64,000 nucleotides of DNA from Tribonema minus (taxonomy: Eukaryota; Sar; Xanthophyceae; Tribonematales; Tribonemataceae), in contig JAFCMP010000036.1 in NCBI GenBank assembly GCA_017506865.1, forward strand, positions 62,001-126,000. The letters are read 5' to 3'. Made by a program: the position numbers and the translations under genes. How positions within the stretch are numbered: position 1 is the first letter of the stretch; every line of letters begins with the position of its first letter. Below are positions 1 to 12,800 of the stretch, one piece after another. Under the pieces are notes generated by a model. The model was not told the origin of the DNA. It saw nothing but the letters and a program-made list of their open reading frames with translations, and ran no database searches.

Positions 1-78
1 GTTTCAGAGACCACCCGCACGGCTGCCGTGGAGAGCGGCTTCCGACTGTCAACAGCGGAAAGCGCGGAAAGGTTCTAC

Positions 79-3000
79 ATGGCCCCAGCAGGCGTGGACG
101 CGCTCCTCGCTCAGTTCACGTGCTATAGGGTAAGTGTCAATGAGCTTCACATAAACCACCTGTCCTCGTGTGGGCTGTACAATTTCGGTGTTCATGACCG
201 CCTTTTTAAGGAGGTGCTACAGTTCCGGGAGTGTTCTCCCATTTTTGTGCTGCTGTGTGCTGTTGTTGCGGTGCGCAGGATGTGGCGAGAATACGGTGGG
301 ATATCAGCAATGTCTTGACGAACGTCAAGACGTTGAGCCCCGCAGCAGGCTCCTTAGTCCTGAACACAGGAGAGGAACTGCACTTGGCGACGCTCGCTGG
401 CACCATCTCAATATCCTTCAGGGGTGCAAGCTACAACATACCAGTGGAAATATTCATCACCAAGCACTACCCGGAATCGCCTCCGATGGCGTACGTGAGG
501 CCCACCAAAGACATGGACATCCAGAAGGGGCACAGGTGCGTTACAGCTATGTGGGAGCACCTTCTTCAAATTAACCAATGGGATCATCATGAAGGCTTGT
601 CATCTCAAACAGTGGTGTCGTTTGTCACACCAAAGGGCAGGTGTCGACACTCATATCTTTTCAGTTGCGTAATTCCAACATGCAAGCACCGGGTGCGCGC
701 AGGCGATCAGCCACATGCCATTCACGGAGCGTCAACTCTCATGTTAGCAACGGATTTCTGCCGTGCTGTACGGCAATTGCGCCCCAGAGCTCTGTACCGG
801 CAAGGAGACACGCACGTCACAGCTCACGCACGCACACACACGACCTCCATCGTAAGCAGCAGCGTTTGCCGCGCCTAGCAGCAGGGCGTCCGCCGGGCCT
901 CACAGCAGCCAGCGCCTTGCGCCCTCGCCTACCCCCCCCCCCCCCCCCCCCCCCCCGCCCCCCGCCCCCCCCTCGCAGGCACGTCGACAGCGCGGGCATG
1001 GTCTACCTGCCCTACCTCCACGAGTGGGAGGCGCGCTCGCATGACCTCGTGGAGCTGTGCGCGGCCATGTCAGGGGTCTTTGGACAAGACCCCCCCGTGT
1101 ACGCGCGTTCCTCATCTGCGTCCTCCTCAGCGGGGGGGTCCTTCCAATCTGGGGGTTCGTCATTCCCGTCGGGGCTCTCCGGCGGGGGCAACTCAACGGG
1201 GCCGGTGAGCTCGGCGGCGTATGCGGGGGGAAAGCTGGGGGGGTGGGGGGGAGGGGCGGGGGGGGGGGCGGACTCGCCGCCTTCGTACGCGGCGGCCACG
1301 GCCGCGAAGGAGGACCCTGTGGAGGCTGCTCGGCGCGACGTAACTGTCAAGATGACAGGCACGCTGCAGGTGCGTGCGTGTGTTTGTGTGTGTAAGTGGG
1401 TCAGGTCCCGGGGGCGGACGGCCGTGTAATGCGAGGACAGCGGCGGCGGTATGCTGGTATTGGTGTATGGTGATGTACCATGGGCGGCTGACCTTCTTGT
1501 GGCACCGTCAACTTGCCAGGTGGTATGATGTTCGATTCAATGGTCTGATGACATACTGGTTGCTGAACCAATGTGACAATGTCGGCTGCCCACTCAATCA
1601 CTGGCATGCCTTTGAGCAACGTCACACCGTGTTGCCAGGCACTTGCATGCGACCCATCTACACTCTGACAAGCCGCGGGAGGGGGGGGGGGGGGCTCGCT
1701 GATGATGGAAGAGTACCCTGCAGCATAGCTGCTACAACCCTGCTGCTACCTGCAATGTGTGGCGCTGCTGCACCCGCTTGACTGACAGCTGCCACGCCAC
1801 AGGGCGCAACCTCCATCATGAGTACATCCACCGCAGCTGGTCGCTGCCGCAGCTGCTGCCGGTGCCTGCTGCGCGGCCAACGCGTAGTGCATCAGTCACT
1901 TGCTTGCGCGCGCGCAGCTGAACGCTACCCGTACCACTGCTGCTGCCGCCACTGCCGCAGGCGCTGTACGAGGACCTGCGCGGCAAGATTGACGCCGAGT
2001 TTGACGCGCAGACGGCGCTGCGCGAGAACCAGGTGCGGCTGGAGCGCGACCTGCAGCAGGCGAAGGAGCAGCGAAGGCACCTGTCGGGGCTGATACCGCT
2101 GGCGCAGGTGCGTCTCGCGGCGATTGTACAGTGCTGCGTTGTGATTGGTCGGTGCGCGGTGTTTGATGGCCATTCATCCAGGGCAGGTAGGTATTGGGTC
2201 TTGCTCATGCGTCGCAGCGTTGTTCTTGGCCGGCGTGCAGTGCGTGAGTGGCCTGTTCGCCTAGGGTATGCAGGTATCGGACTCGCTCGTACGGTGCGGC
2301 TTTTTGTCTGTGTGCAGTGCGCAGTTGTGGGGGGAAGGGGGGGGGGGACTGACGCCCAAGGTAGGCAGGTATTGAACCTAGTGACCAGGCTACTTGCGCA
2401 CATGTCCTGCACAGGTGCAAAGCAATCGCAGCACGCAGTTATAGCTCGAAATTACTCATTAGCTACCAGTCAAGCGTGCATGGGTGTCAGAAGCACCGGT
2501 GCGCCACTGACTGTTCTGATGCAACCTATTCGACCACCTACCGGTCGTCCCACGTGTCATATCCGCAAAAACTATTCCTGCCAGACTGCAGATGCCGTCG
2601 CATTGCATGTTGTTCACAGGTCACGACGGTCAGCTCCGTGGTACAGTGTCTGCCTGACAAGCAGACGGCCACTGGTCAAAGTCCAATATGCACCGGACTG
2701 ACAACTGTTCTCTCCGCGCTTCGCGCCGCGCCGCCGCCGCTGCGCGCGCAGGAGAAGAAGCTGGAGCTGGACTCGTACGCGGTGGAGCGCAAGGCGGCGG
2801 CGGCGGCGCACGCGCAGCCGGACGCGGAGGACCTCGTGGAAGCGCGCGATCCGCTGTCACGCCAGCTGCTGTCGCTCGTAGCGGAGAACGCCGCCATCGA
2901 GGACGCGCTGTACTACCTCGACCAGGTATGTATGTATAGTGGTTTTTACGAGCTTTGGGGGGATAGCAGGCAGGGCACAAATAACAGAGCGCATGTCTCA

Positions 3001-4549
3001 CTATCACACTGATGCGACCCGCTGTCGCTCTAGCTGCTGTCGTTCGTCGCGGAGAATGCCGCCATCGAGGACGCGCTGTACTACCTGGACCAAGTATGTA
3101 GGTATAGTGGTGGGTATATTGGGGGTATAGGGGTGTGCCGGCGCGCGCGCGCCTCACCGGCCGCAGCACCACGCGTCACACTGATGAACTGCGTGTTATT
3201 GTTGCATGGTGGTGATTGTTGCAACGTAGAGAGCTGCTGCTCACTAGCCTGTGGCTCCACACCGATAGGTGTAGACATCAAGGTTGACCGATGCAACAGA
3301 AGAGCGACGCCAGTCGTGAGCTGCCTAGACATGGTGGTATTGTGGTCTGTACCCGCAAGTGTAACTGCCGTAACCGTCTAGCGTGCAAACGGCAGTGAGC
3401 ATGTAAAAGCCACTTGTTTCAACAGTAAGTATTGGGCGTGTGGGTGTGCTGGCGCGCGCTTGCCTCGCGAATCGCGACACCACGCGTTGCGCGGATGAAC
3501 TTTGGGGTTGTGACGCGGCAGCCGAGATGGTTTGGAAGGCATGCACCCGTGCTGCATGGCACTTTACTAGCTGAATCAGGCATGTGGGTACATTGGCGCG
3601 TGTGGCGCGTGCCAGACGGACCGCGATACCACCGCTCGTGCATGCCGCGGCACCTCTGGTTGAACGTTGAGGGGGTGCACTCCCAACCGCATGCGCCGGT
3701 GTCCCCGCAGCACCGCCTGGCAGTACGCTGCACATCAGGCAGACGCTGCTGGAATTGCCATGGGGACATGTATCCATTGGCATGCTCAAATTACGTTGCG
3801 CTCTTTCTCCATGTGACAAGTCTTGTCGCGACTAGCACAATGCCAACATGCACGCATGGCGCCTCCGAACAGCAGTTGAAATGCTGGCTGAATCTGGCGC
3901 TCACGATGTGCTCACAATGTGGCATCGTTCCGTTTTGCACGCGTGCTGCAGGGCATCACCGATGGCAGGTTGAGCACTGACGAATTCCTGCGGGAGGTGC
4001 GCAGGCTCACGCGCCGGCAGTTTGCTGCCCGTGCGCTGGCGAACAAGGCAAGTTCAGCAAACTGTTTTACGCGCCTCTGTGGTGCTGTCACCTGGTTGCT
4101 GGTGGCTGTCGGTTGCGACGCGCAGCGATCTTACTTCAAGTTGAAGGAGAATCATGCGCCGCGCACCTGCCTACGTGTACCTACAAGCAGCAGCCGCTTG
4201 CGACTCCCGTGAGCAGGTGGATCGCCATCGTGTGCCGCATCACTGTAAGGAAACTAGCGCCAGACTGAAGTGTACTAGACTAGATGGGCGCATGCTGACG
4301 CACCGCACTCGTTCGTGTCATGCATGCCCGCAGGTCGTCGCCGCACAGCAGCAGCAGCAGCAGCAAGCGCAGCAGAGGCCGCAGCAGCAGCAGCAGCAGC
4401 ATGCCGGCTCGTACAGCCCTCCGCCGCAGCCGCGGTGGCAGCCGAATCAGCTCCCTCCTATCGCGAACGGCGCGCCGCAACTGCCGCCGCGGCGGCCCTC
4501 GCAGCAGGGGCAGGACGCGCACTGGCTGCGGCACCCGCAGCAAGCATAG
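79..4549 (+). CDS. TSG101: TSG101/Vps23, ESCRT-I subunit
   Basis: ESCRT-I subunit that binds ubiquitinated cargo and PTAP-type motifs at endosomes for multivesicular-body sorting. Exons read as 79-129, 279-535, 979-1369, 1961-2107, 2752-2925, 3952-4047 and 4334-4549; phases agree throughout and give 443 aa (human protein about 390). The N-terminus is a UEV domain, an inactive E2 fold: a YRD start, then FRGASYNIP, the P-rich YPESPP loop, and VYLPYLHEW, ending near residue 135. A Gly/Ser/Pro linker with a PPSY motif follows, then a coiled coil (exon 4) and the Vps23 core or steadiness box (exons 5-6). The last exon adds a poly-Gln/Pro-rich tail absent from animal TSG101. The ATG at 79 was chosen because it aligns exactly with the usual UEV N-terminus; the frame stays open to base 1. 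Intron 6 begins GCAAGT, a GC-AG intron. Exon 5 is partly duplicated downstream. Confidence 0.92.
932..978 (+). repeat. Poly-C tract forming the 3' splice site of TSG101 exon 3
   Basis: An almost pure run of C, broken by single G bases, ends in CTCGCAG at 978 and serves as the polypyrimidine tract for exon 3. Similar C runs precede other acceptors in this window. Confidence 0.75.
2846..3110 (+). repeat. Tandem copy of the TSG101 exon 5 3' edge and donor
   Basis: The last part of exon 5 plus the first bases of its intron (about 2846-2942) recurs at about 3014-3110, offset 168 bases. The copies differ at scattered, mostly synonymous positions. The second copy keeps a GTATGT donor after 3093. 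It has changed one codon into TAG at 3031-3033, which also makes a possible acceptor. Bases 3034-3093 would then be a 60-base in-frame alternative exon encoding a 20-residue near-copy of the Vps23 core. Confidence 0.85.
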
Positions 4550-5884
4550 GTGTACGTGTGGCAGCTCTGCATCATGGCGCCCCTCACTGACTACATAGAG
4601 CGCCACGTCTGGCGCGATCGCAACGCTACAGGGCGCATGTTTTTTCCAGCTGTGGACCCACACACTGGCATGTAAATGGATTCTGTTGGTAAATGTGCTA
4701 AATGATACTGTATGTAAATGTGCTCTTGCGGACATGGTCATGTCGATGTTCCACTTTTCTACGCAGTGCTGAGGTATTTTCTTGTTGCTCTGGGATCCCT
4801 GAGTTCTATAAGCCTGCAATGCATTGTTGGGTCAGCAAGCCAGCAGATTTTTGGATCTGTCATCGATGAATTCACTTCTTCAATTGCACCGCAGAAACCA
4901 CTCCATTGTCGGTTCTGCATCAAGGAGCGACTACAAACATTGCGGAGGGCCAAGTGCAATGTCTGGAGTCGATGCACTCCAAGCACGGCATTGATTGCGC
5001 TCGCCATCAGTGCCATTCTAATAACAATGTACGCAGTTGATTGTGGCTGTACACAGTGATATGTCTGACTTTATGACTGGCTGCTTTACATTCGTTGTCG
5101 GGGCAGAGCTGTAGGGTATGACATTAACTACACAGGCTGGGTGCACGGCGCATTCAGCTGACACCGCATGTGGGTCCGGAGTCTGCGCAAATCACCTTGC
5201 GCTTTGCATGCGCACTCTGATTGCTGCAGGGCATACAAACTGCAGTAATTTGCTGATGCACTTCATCTGACTCTGTGGGGCACGGGGCTGTGGCCTGCCC
5301 GCAAGGGCGTCTACATAGACCCTCTTGTGCCATGGCAGTGCAAGTCTGTGCTATAAATTCTGCCGCTAAGCTGACATGCAGAGGCGGCACGGTCACGGTA
5401 ACCGTGCCATGGCTCCGTAAGGATTCATCTTCAGCGAACTTGGGTTCGCATCAAAGCGTTGTTCTTACTTCAGCCTACGCAATTTGAGCTGCAACGCAGA
5501 TGACATTAATCTTCAGCTCTGCTCCGGGGTCATCGTGATCTCACCCTGTGATGCATACATAGCCACAGTCAAGGATAAAACGTGTCGTGGTCTGAGCTGC
5601 TTCAGTCCGGCCTGACAGCGCGACGGCGCTGCCCTTACAACATACCGCACTAGTCAGCGCAGCGCGCCACCGTGACCATGAACTTGCAAAGATGACGCAG
5701 CTGCAGCCCGCGCTCGAACCAGCAGCAAATCCGTGGTAAGACACGAGAGAGGATGCTGTGGCTCGAGGCGCAGGGAGTTGACGCGCTGTCAAGCAATGGT
5801 TCTCCTTGCAAACGCGCGTGTGTCGAGACCAAACTTCAACGGTGACGCGCGTAACGGTGTGTGTTCAGTTCTTCGCGCGTGCAT
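4550..5884. other. Intergenic region between TSG101 and the TPR gene
   Basis: About 1.3 kb of lower-GC sequence with no convincing exon. It should hold the 3' end of TSG101 and the promoter and 5' UTR of the TPR gene. Short reading frames here have stop-rich surroundings and no recognisable motif. An ATG at 5692 followed by a GTAAGA donor could be an upstream exon, but its phase does not join the next exon. Confidence 0.5.
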
Positions 5885-6849
5885 ATGCATGCAGCTGATG
5901 GAAAAGCAGATGTGCTCTATCAAAGAGCCGTGGCCATCTTGGAGCACAAGCCCGTTCCCACCGCGGAGGTACATGATTGCTACCACGTTCAGCACTTGCG
6001 AACACTTTCTCTGTGCTGCTTCGTCATAGGAGGCAGTCACCCATGTAATCACGTTTTGGCTGCTCGCAAAGATGCCGACGCACGCAGACTCTGTCTGCGT
6101 TAAATTCTTGCTGCCATTATCAGGGCAAACAAGCAGATGTGAGTTGCGATGTGCCTGGTATTCATGTGTTGTGATTGCAGTCACCGAGCAAGCAAGAGAC
6201 ATGTAGATTATGGATCCTTGTGTGTATGCACAGATGCCTCCAACGCAGAAAGATGTCAAGTCTGTCAGACCAGCGCTTCATGTCACGGTGCCCTGATTGA
6301 GTTGAGCTGAAAAGGTCTCAATCGGTAAACGCGCAGGCACAACTTTTCTGGAATGTCCACACAGGTGATTCGTTAGGCAGCTCTACTCTTGGGCTTGCGT
6401 CATACCAAGCAGCACTCTAAGAGTACGTGCAAGTAAGCATCTTGCACGTGCAGGCCAAGCTGAGCAGTCGACCCACAGTACACCACCTGGAGCAGCGTCA
6501 CGCTCTGGCCCTTCAGACCTGATTCAACGTCTTCGCTCGCGTCGGCCGCCTCAAGCACAGCTGCTTCTGCCCCCGAGCGAACCAGCACACACCCCGCGCG
6601 CGACACCCAGCACAGACCGCGCTGCTGCGCGATGCACGCCATCACATGATATGACGCGCCGCCGCCGCCGCCGCCGCAGATGGTCGAGGACGCCAACGCG
6701 ACGCTGCGCAAGGCGCTCTTCATGGCGCCGGACGACGCGCGGCTGCTCGTCGCGCGCGCCAAGGCAGCGCTCTGCTGCGCCGACACGCGCACCGCCGTCT
6801 CCAACCTGCGCCTCGCGGTGCGCCTGGAGCGCGGTGGCAGCAGCGGCGA

Positions 6850-6890
<41 letters not shown>

Positions 6891-9800
6891 GCGGCAGCGG
6901 CGAAGGCGACGGAGGCGCGCGGCAGCTGCTCGCGCGCGTCCTGCATGACCAGGGCATGGCCTGGATGAGCTACGGCTGCTGCGATGAGGTACTTGGGGGG
7001 GGACGACGAGATCACACTTGTGGACTTTGCTCTCGACAGGCATGTTCAATGGCGAGAAAGGAGTCACCAGGCTCCTCTGCCGCGGGCACAGGCCCCTCTG
7101 GTGAGGAATGGCAGACAGCCGCAGGGAAGCAGCAGCATTGCGCCCCGTTGTCATGCAGATAGTGTCAAACGTCTTCTGCGGGGAGGCAACCATGGGCCCC
7201 GTAGCTGCGACTGCATGTGACACTGCTCAGTGGCGCAGCCGTGTTTCCTGGCTCAGCGGCGCCGAGCGGCCGGCGTCCAGCTCCTGTAAAAAACATTATG
7301 TACCTGTATATACATATGAGTGCGCTTGGATGCTCTGCAGCGCGTTGAGGTACCGGAAATTGGGGCACCAGCGTTGAGTGACAGTGGTTGGACGGAGGGC
7401 CGTGTCAGTGTCAAGGCACAACCGCTTCACGCAACACTGTTGTTGGTGCCTTCACAGGCGCTGCCGCCCTCAGGCACAACATTGGACACCCGTTTCCGCC
7501 TTGCTGCTGCGCGCGCAGTGTGCCGCAGAGCTCACTGCAGCCAAACAGTCGACTTTGCTGAGCACTCGCCGCTGACTCGCGCCGCCACCGCCGCCGCCGC
7601 GTCCTGCGCACGCGTTCACACAGATGCTGGCGCTGGAGCCGCAGCAGTGCTCCAGTCACAGCACACCTGAGAGCCCCGTGCAGCCTCGTTCGCCGCGACG
7701 CTGACGGGGCCTGTGTGACTGTGGCTGCATGGTTTCACACGCGCTGCACGGCGCTCGTTCCCGGTGCGGAGCGTCGAGCTGCTGCCATCACTTCTCAGGC
7801 AAAATCTGACCTCGATATTACACAGCCCGTCGGGGCCGCCGTCGTGACTGCGACACCGCTCGTCTGTAATCTCCCTTTGCGGACGGCTCCGCGCTCTCAC
7901 GGCACGCACTCACGGCCGCACTGCCGCCGCCGCTTGCGCTGCTGCCGCCGCCGCCGCCGCAGGCGCTGTACGCGTTCGAGGAGGCGCTCGCGCTGGAGCC
8001 GCGGCAGCGCGCGCACCACCTCTGCCGCGCGCACGCGTGCATCCGGCTGCGGCGCTGGGCGGACGCGCTGGCGGCGCTGGTCGCGCTCGGCGCGCACCAC
8101 GCTCCGAGCGCCGACGTCTGGGTGCTCAGGTATTCGTCGCTCAACCTTCAACTCATTGAGCGCGCAAATGCTGACGACACAGTGGTGATCCGCAGACCGC
8201 GCTCCCAGCGCCGACGTCTGGGTGCTCAGGTGTGCGTCGCTCAACTTGTCGAGGGCGCGCGCGAGTGCTGATGGCTCCTGCGGCGCGTCGCGCTCCTCCG
8301 CTGCTGCGGCGGCGCCGCCGCGCAGCTGACCCTGGCTGTGGCAGCGCTCCACTGCTGGTGTCTGGGGCCGCGCCGTCGTTTGGCTCGACACGCGCTTTTG
8401 CGGAGGGATCGCGACGAGTGTTCCTCATCACCACCTTGCGGCGCCGGTTCTATTTTGTGAGCAGCAGCAGCCCTCGATGGTTGCCTCCGTCGTTGGCAGA
8501 GCCCGACCCTTCTGCGGACCCACCTCACCTTAGCGCTTGCCGATGTTGGCGCCAGCCCCATGCCCCCCCCGCGCAGCAATGCCGTTCCGCGTGTAACATC
8601 GCCGACTTCACGGCGCGCCTGGCGTGTTGACAAGGGCAGCGCTGTTGACTGAGACGCTCCACCTCAGCTTCTCGAGCGCACTTCCACCCGCTCTTGTGCG
8701 CTCGCCGTGGGTCTGGCGGCGGCTCTCACACCGCCCTCCTTGCTTGCCGTTCCATGCTGACCAGGGCTGAAGCTCAGCCCGGCGCCGCCACAGACATGGC
8801 GCATGCCGCCGCTGCCGCCAACCTTGACTTTACGCACCGCCACCCCGGCCCGACACCTCTCACGCTTGCAGCGACGCCGACACCGCACCACCGAGCGCCC
8901 GCTGCCGCTGCGCAATGACACAGCTTCCAAAGAGCACCCTCTGCCACTGCACAATGACGTTGCTTACGCGAGAGCGCCCTCCGCCGCTGCGCGCGCGACA
9001 GGGCTAAGGTGCGGCGCGCGCTGCGCGACGAGAGGGGCGCCGCCGCCGACATGGCGCGCGCCGCCGCCGCCGCGCCGACGCACCCCGAGGTCGCCACCTT
9101 CGCCGAGCAGCGCGGCGCGCGCAGCGAGGGGCTTTTCGCGGCGGCGGCGGCGGCGGCGGCGCGTGGCGACGACGCCGCCGCCGCCCGAGGGCTGAGCGCT
9201 GCGCTCGCGCTGACGCCGGATGATCTGAAGCTGCGCGTCGTGCGCGCCGCATGCTACAGGTGCGGGTGCCGCTGCGCCGCATGTGTGCGTGGTTGCAGAG
9301 GGTGTTGTATGACGGCAGGGGTAGCGAGGTGTGACTGTGTGTTGAGTGGTGGTGGCGCTGATTTTGGGGGGCAAAGCTGAGCGCTGCTGCTGCTGCGCTG
9401 ACGCGACGTACGCCGCGTGGCACCCGAAGCGAAGGCGGGACGAGGGTCAGCATGAGGTTAGAGTTGGGGTCGGGACCAGGGCACATGTGTGCTGACGCTA
9501 TCGCTAATCCTTGCCCATGACTGCAAATGCGCGTGAGAGCACTTGAGGCGAGCGCTGAGGTGCGCGCGTGAATTAGTCAATCAGCGGCATGCGGCAGGCG
9601 CTGCTAGGCTTACTATCAGGGTCAGATTCAGCGGTCGTGGGTGGCGTCGTCTCCTGCGCTGCTTGCCCGCGTGCACAATCAGTCCTGCTCAACGAAAAAC
9701 CGGAGCTGCACCGCGTCTGATGCATGGAGCGTGTGCCCTGACTCACGGATTTCATTGTCAGGCGCATGGGGCAGTACCAGGAGGCACTGAAGGACCTTGA

Positions 9801-12800
9801 CGACGCCAGCTGCGCGTTCTACGCCAGCCACCGCGGCCTCAGGTGGTCCGCCGCGGACGGCGACGACGGCGGCGGCGGCGACCGCGGCAGCAGCAGCAGC
9901 ATTGGCGCGCGCAGCTGCGGCAGCAGCCACAGCAGCAGCAGCAGCACCGTCAGGCGCCACCATCAGGTCGGCGGATGCAGCAGACGTGCCACGGCTCCAT
10001 CGCAGCCCTCCTTGCTTCACACTGTCAGAGTGATGGATCTCCCTGTTGCGCACACCACGCGAGAACGCTGCCGGGTATAGCCCTAACGCCAAGCACCGTC
10101 TCGCTTTCGCTGCGACTCGTCATGCTGCCGCCACCCGCCAAACGGCGCTCGCTCCAGCGACGGCCTACGCGCTTGAGACCTCAGGCCACTTGTGGACTCT
10201 AGTAGTTGCTGGGTGCCAAGCGAGGGGTAGGTATGCATGGCTGACAGTGCTCAGCGACCAGGCAGAAGCTGCAGCATAGCGTTGTCCTGGCCCCAAGTCG
10301 TCAACAACTCGCGCGTTTGGCAGGGCCGATGGTGGCCCGATCACACGCAGCCCGCCCGCGTGCTGCGCAACACTGCTCAGACCGCTTGCTGCGTAGCGCT
10401 GCTCAGCATGCGTGTGCGCACAACCTTCACATGCGATATGGATCGCATCACCTGCATCGCTCGCATGCGTAGCCGCGCCTGCAGCTGTGGCGGCGCCATT
10501 TTCGCGTCGCACAGGCTGCCGTTCGCCGCAGCGCACGCGCTCTCAGCGCGCACGTGCGACGTGAGTGGCTTGATGCACTCTGGAAGCCTTCGGCACGCTC
10601 GTCACATTCAACAGCACTTGTCTACTTCGATAGTTGAGGTCGCACCATGGCGATGGGCGTGACGTGCAGCCAACCTCAAAGCGCTCACTACTGCTGCTCG
10701 CAGATTGCGTGCGCATGCGGCGGCGCGCGCTCACAGCATGCGCATCGGTACGATGGCAACAAAAGCCGTGACGCGCTGCAAAGGCCCCGGGCCGCCTCTG
10801 ACCCTGACCGCCGGTAGGCGCATGCGGCAGCAACGCTCGCAACGCGAAAGAAAACCGCCGCGCTCACCTTGTGCCCGCCGCGCAATCCGCCTCTGACCTC
10901 GACCGCCGGTAGGCGCATGCAGTGACGCCTGCGACGCAATGCGGAAGTACTGCGCTCACCTCTTGCCTGTCGCGTTCGCTCGCGACTCGCGCGCAGGCGG
11001 CGCTGCGCGGCGGTGCGGGGCACGGCGCGCCCTTCCACGAGCCGCGCCACATCTTCGACCAGCGCGTGCTCGTGCACAACGACATGGCGCTGGCGCTGTG
11101 CGCGCGGCGGCAGTACGCGCAGGTGCGTGCACCGCAGCAGCAGCAGCAGCGGCAGCAGTAGCAGCAGCAGCAGCGGCGGCGGCGGCAAAGGCAGCAGCAG
11201 CAGCAGCAGCAGCCGCAGCACGGCGGCAGCAGCAGTCGCCGCAGCAGCAGCAGTAGCAGCAGCAGCAGCGGCGCACGGCCGTTACAGCGCAGCTCCTCAC
11301 AAAAGTGTATGAGCGCTGAGAGACGTGCGCGAAGCATGGTGTGCGGCCAGAAGCTGAGCAGCGCATTCAACGCATGTAGGTATGTAGGTATATACATGCG
11401 GAGAGCAAGATTTGGGGCAGGGTAAGGGTGAGGGGTAGGATAAGGGTTAGGGTTAGGGTTAGGTGAGCAGCCACGCCGCTCGGCGGCATGCAAGATGTAA
11501 AGACATGCTCGCTCTATACGCAGGGTGGAGTAGCGTCAGGCATCGCCATGTGCATTTATGTGTGGAATGTATGTCCGTGTGGCTGTCGAAAGGGATGATC
11601 TTGCTGCGGCCTCTTGGGACTGGTATGACTTAAACTTTACATAGGGTTGAGAGTTTTCATCTACTGCTCATGATGTGTGTGCAGGTGTAGCAGTGCGCAT
11701 GGCTGACACTGCTAAGTTAGCGACTTGGTGAATTCATTCGTGTACGCGTGGCAGAAGTGCTTGGGCCCAACTCATGGGCGTGCGCAGGCTGAGACGATGG
11801 CAGCCAGCGGCGCATGCGTCCAGTGCTGGCGCGCCAGCGGCTCACATCGTTACCGATGCCGCTGCAGTTGGTGTTGGCTCCAGCACGTTTGCGCTTCTGT
11901 CGGGCATTGCGCGCACAGACGTGGTCCAGGAGAGCAATACGTCCCGTAGGGCTTTGAGAGTGCAGGCGTGTGTCGAACTGCAGCAGCGCCTCCGCCGCCG
12001 CGCAGCCCTCAACAGAGACGCATCAAGCCTCGCTGACTCGGCGCACCACCGACGTGCTCCCGCGCTGCACATGCGCAGGCGGCGGACGTGCTGACCGAAA
12101 TTATGGCGGCCAGCGCTACTGCCGCTGCTGCTGCCGCAACGACGCCCGCGGGCGCCGCCGCCGCCGCGCGCGGCATCGACTTCCGGCTGTACATCAACAG
12201 GGGGGACTGCCGCAGGGCCCTGGGGGATCTGGCCGCCGCCCTTGCCGACTATGAGCAGGCCCTGCAGCTGCAGCCCGATGTGAGCGCGCTGCGCGGCACT
12301 AGCCCTAACCCTGACCCTGCGTTCACCAGGGTTCTCTCGGAGTATGGTGCGTGCCATTTGCTGCGCGCTCTGCTCTGCGCGCGGCCTGCGTCCGCTGAGC
12401 ATACGCACGACCCGACTTCTCCGGGTCACGACCGCGCGGCATGGCCCTGCAGGGGTGCCGCGGACGACCGTGACGCCGCCACTCTAAGTGCCGTGCGCGC
12501 TGGTGCACCCAGCCTGCGCACACCTGCGTGCTAACCTTAACCCCAACCCTAGCCCTACTGCTCTGTGGCATACTTAGGGGGTAGGTGTACTTGCATACTC
12601 GTCCATACATACCTACGCCAATGCTCGTCCGGGGTGTCGCCCGCGGCACGTCAAAGCCGTCGCCGCTCTCGCATGTTCGCTCCGCCAGCGTCAGCTGCGC
12701 TGCTCGCAGTGTATTCCTTGAAGATGATACATGCCCCCATGTGCCCGTACCCATACCCTCAAGGACTGTCCGGTCGCCGCGTGTGTCCGCAGGACTGGGA

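Noticed and set aside
5692-5735. Candidate first exon of the TPR gene (ATG then GTAAGA)
   Set aside because: It ends in phase 2, which puts a stop at the start of the next exon. The ATG at 5885 gives a clean frame.
8230-9001. Spare copy of TPR exon 3 as a real exon
   Set aside because: An acceptor-like CCGCAG exists, but the first copy alone joins exon 4 in phase and no evidence for inclusion is visible; it is treated as a repeat.
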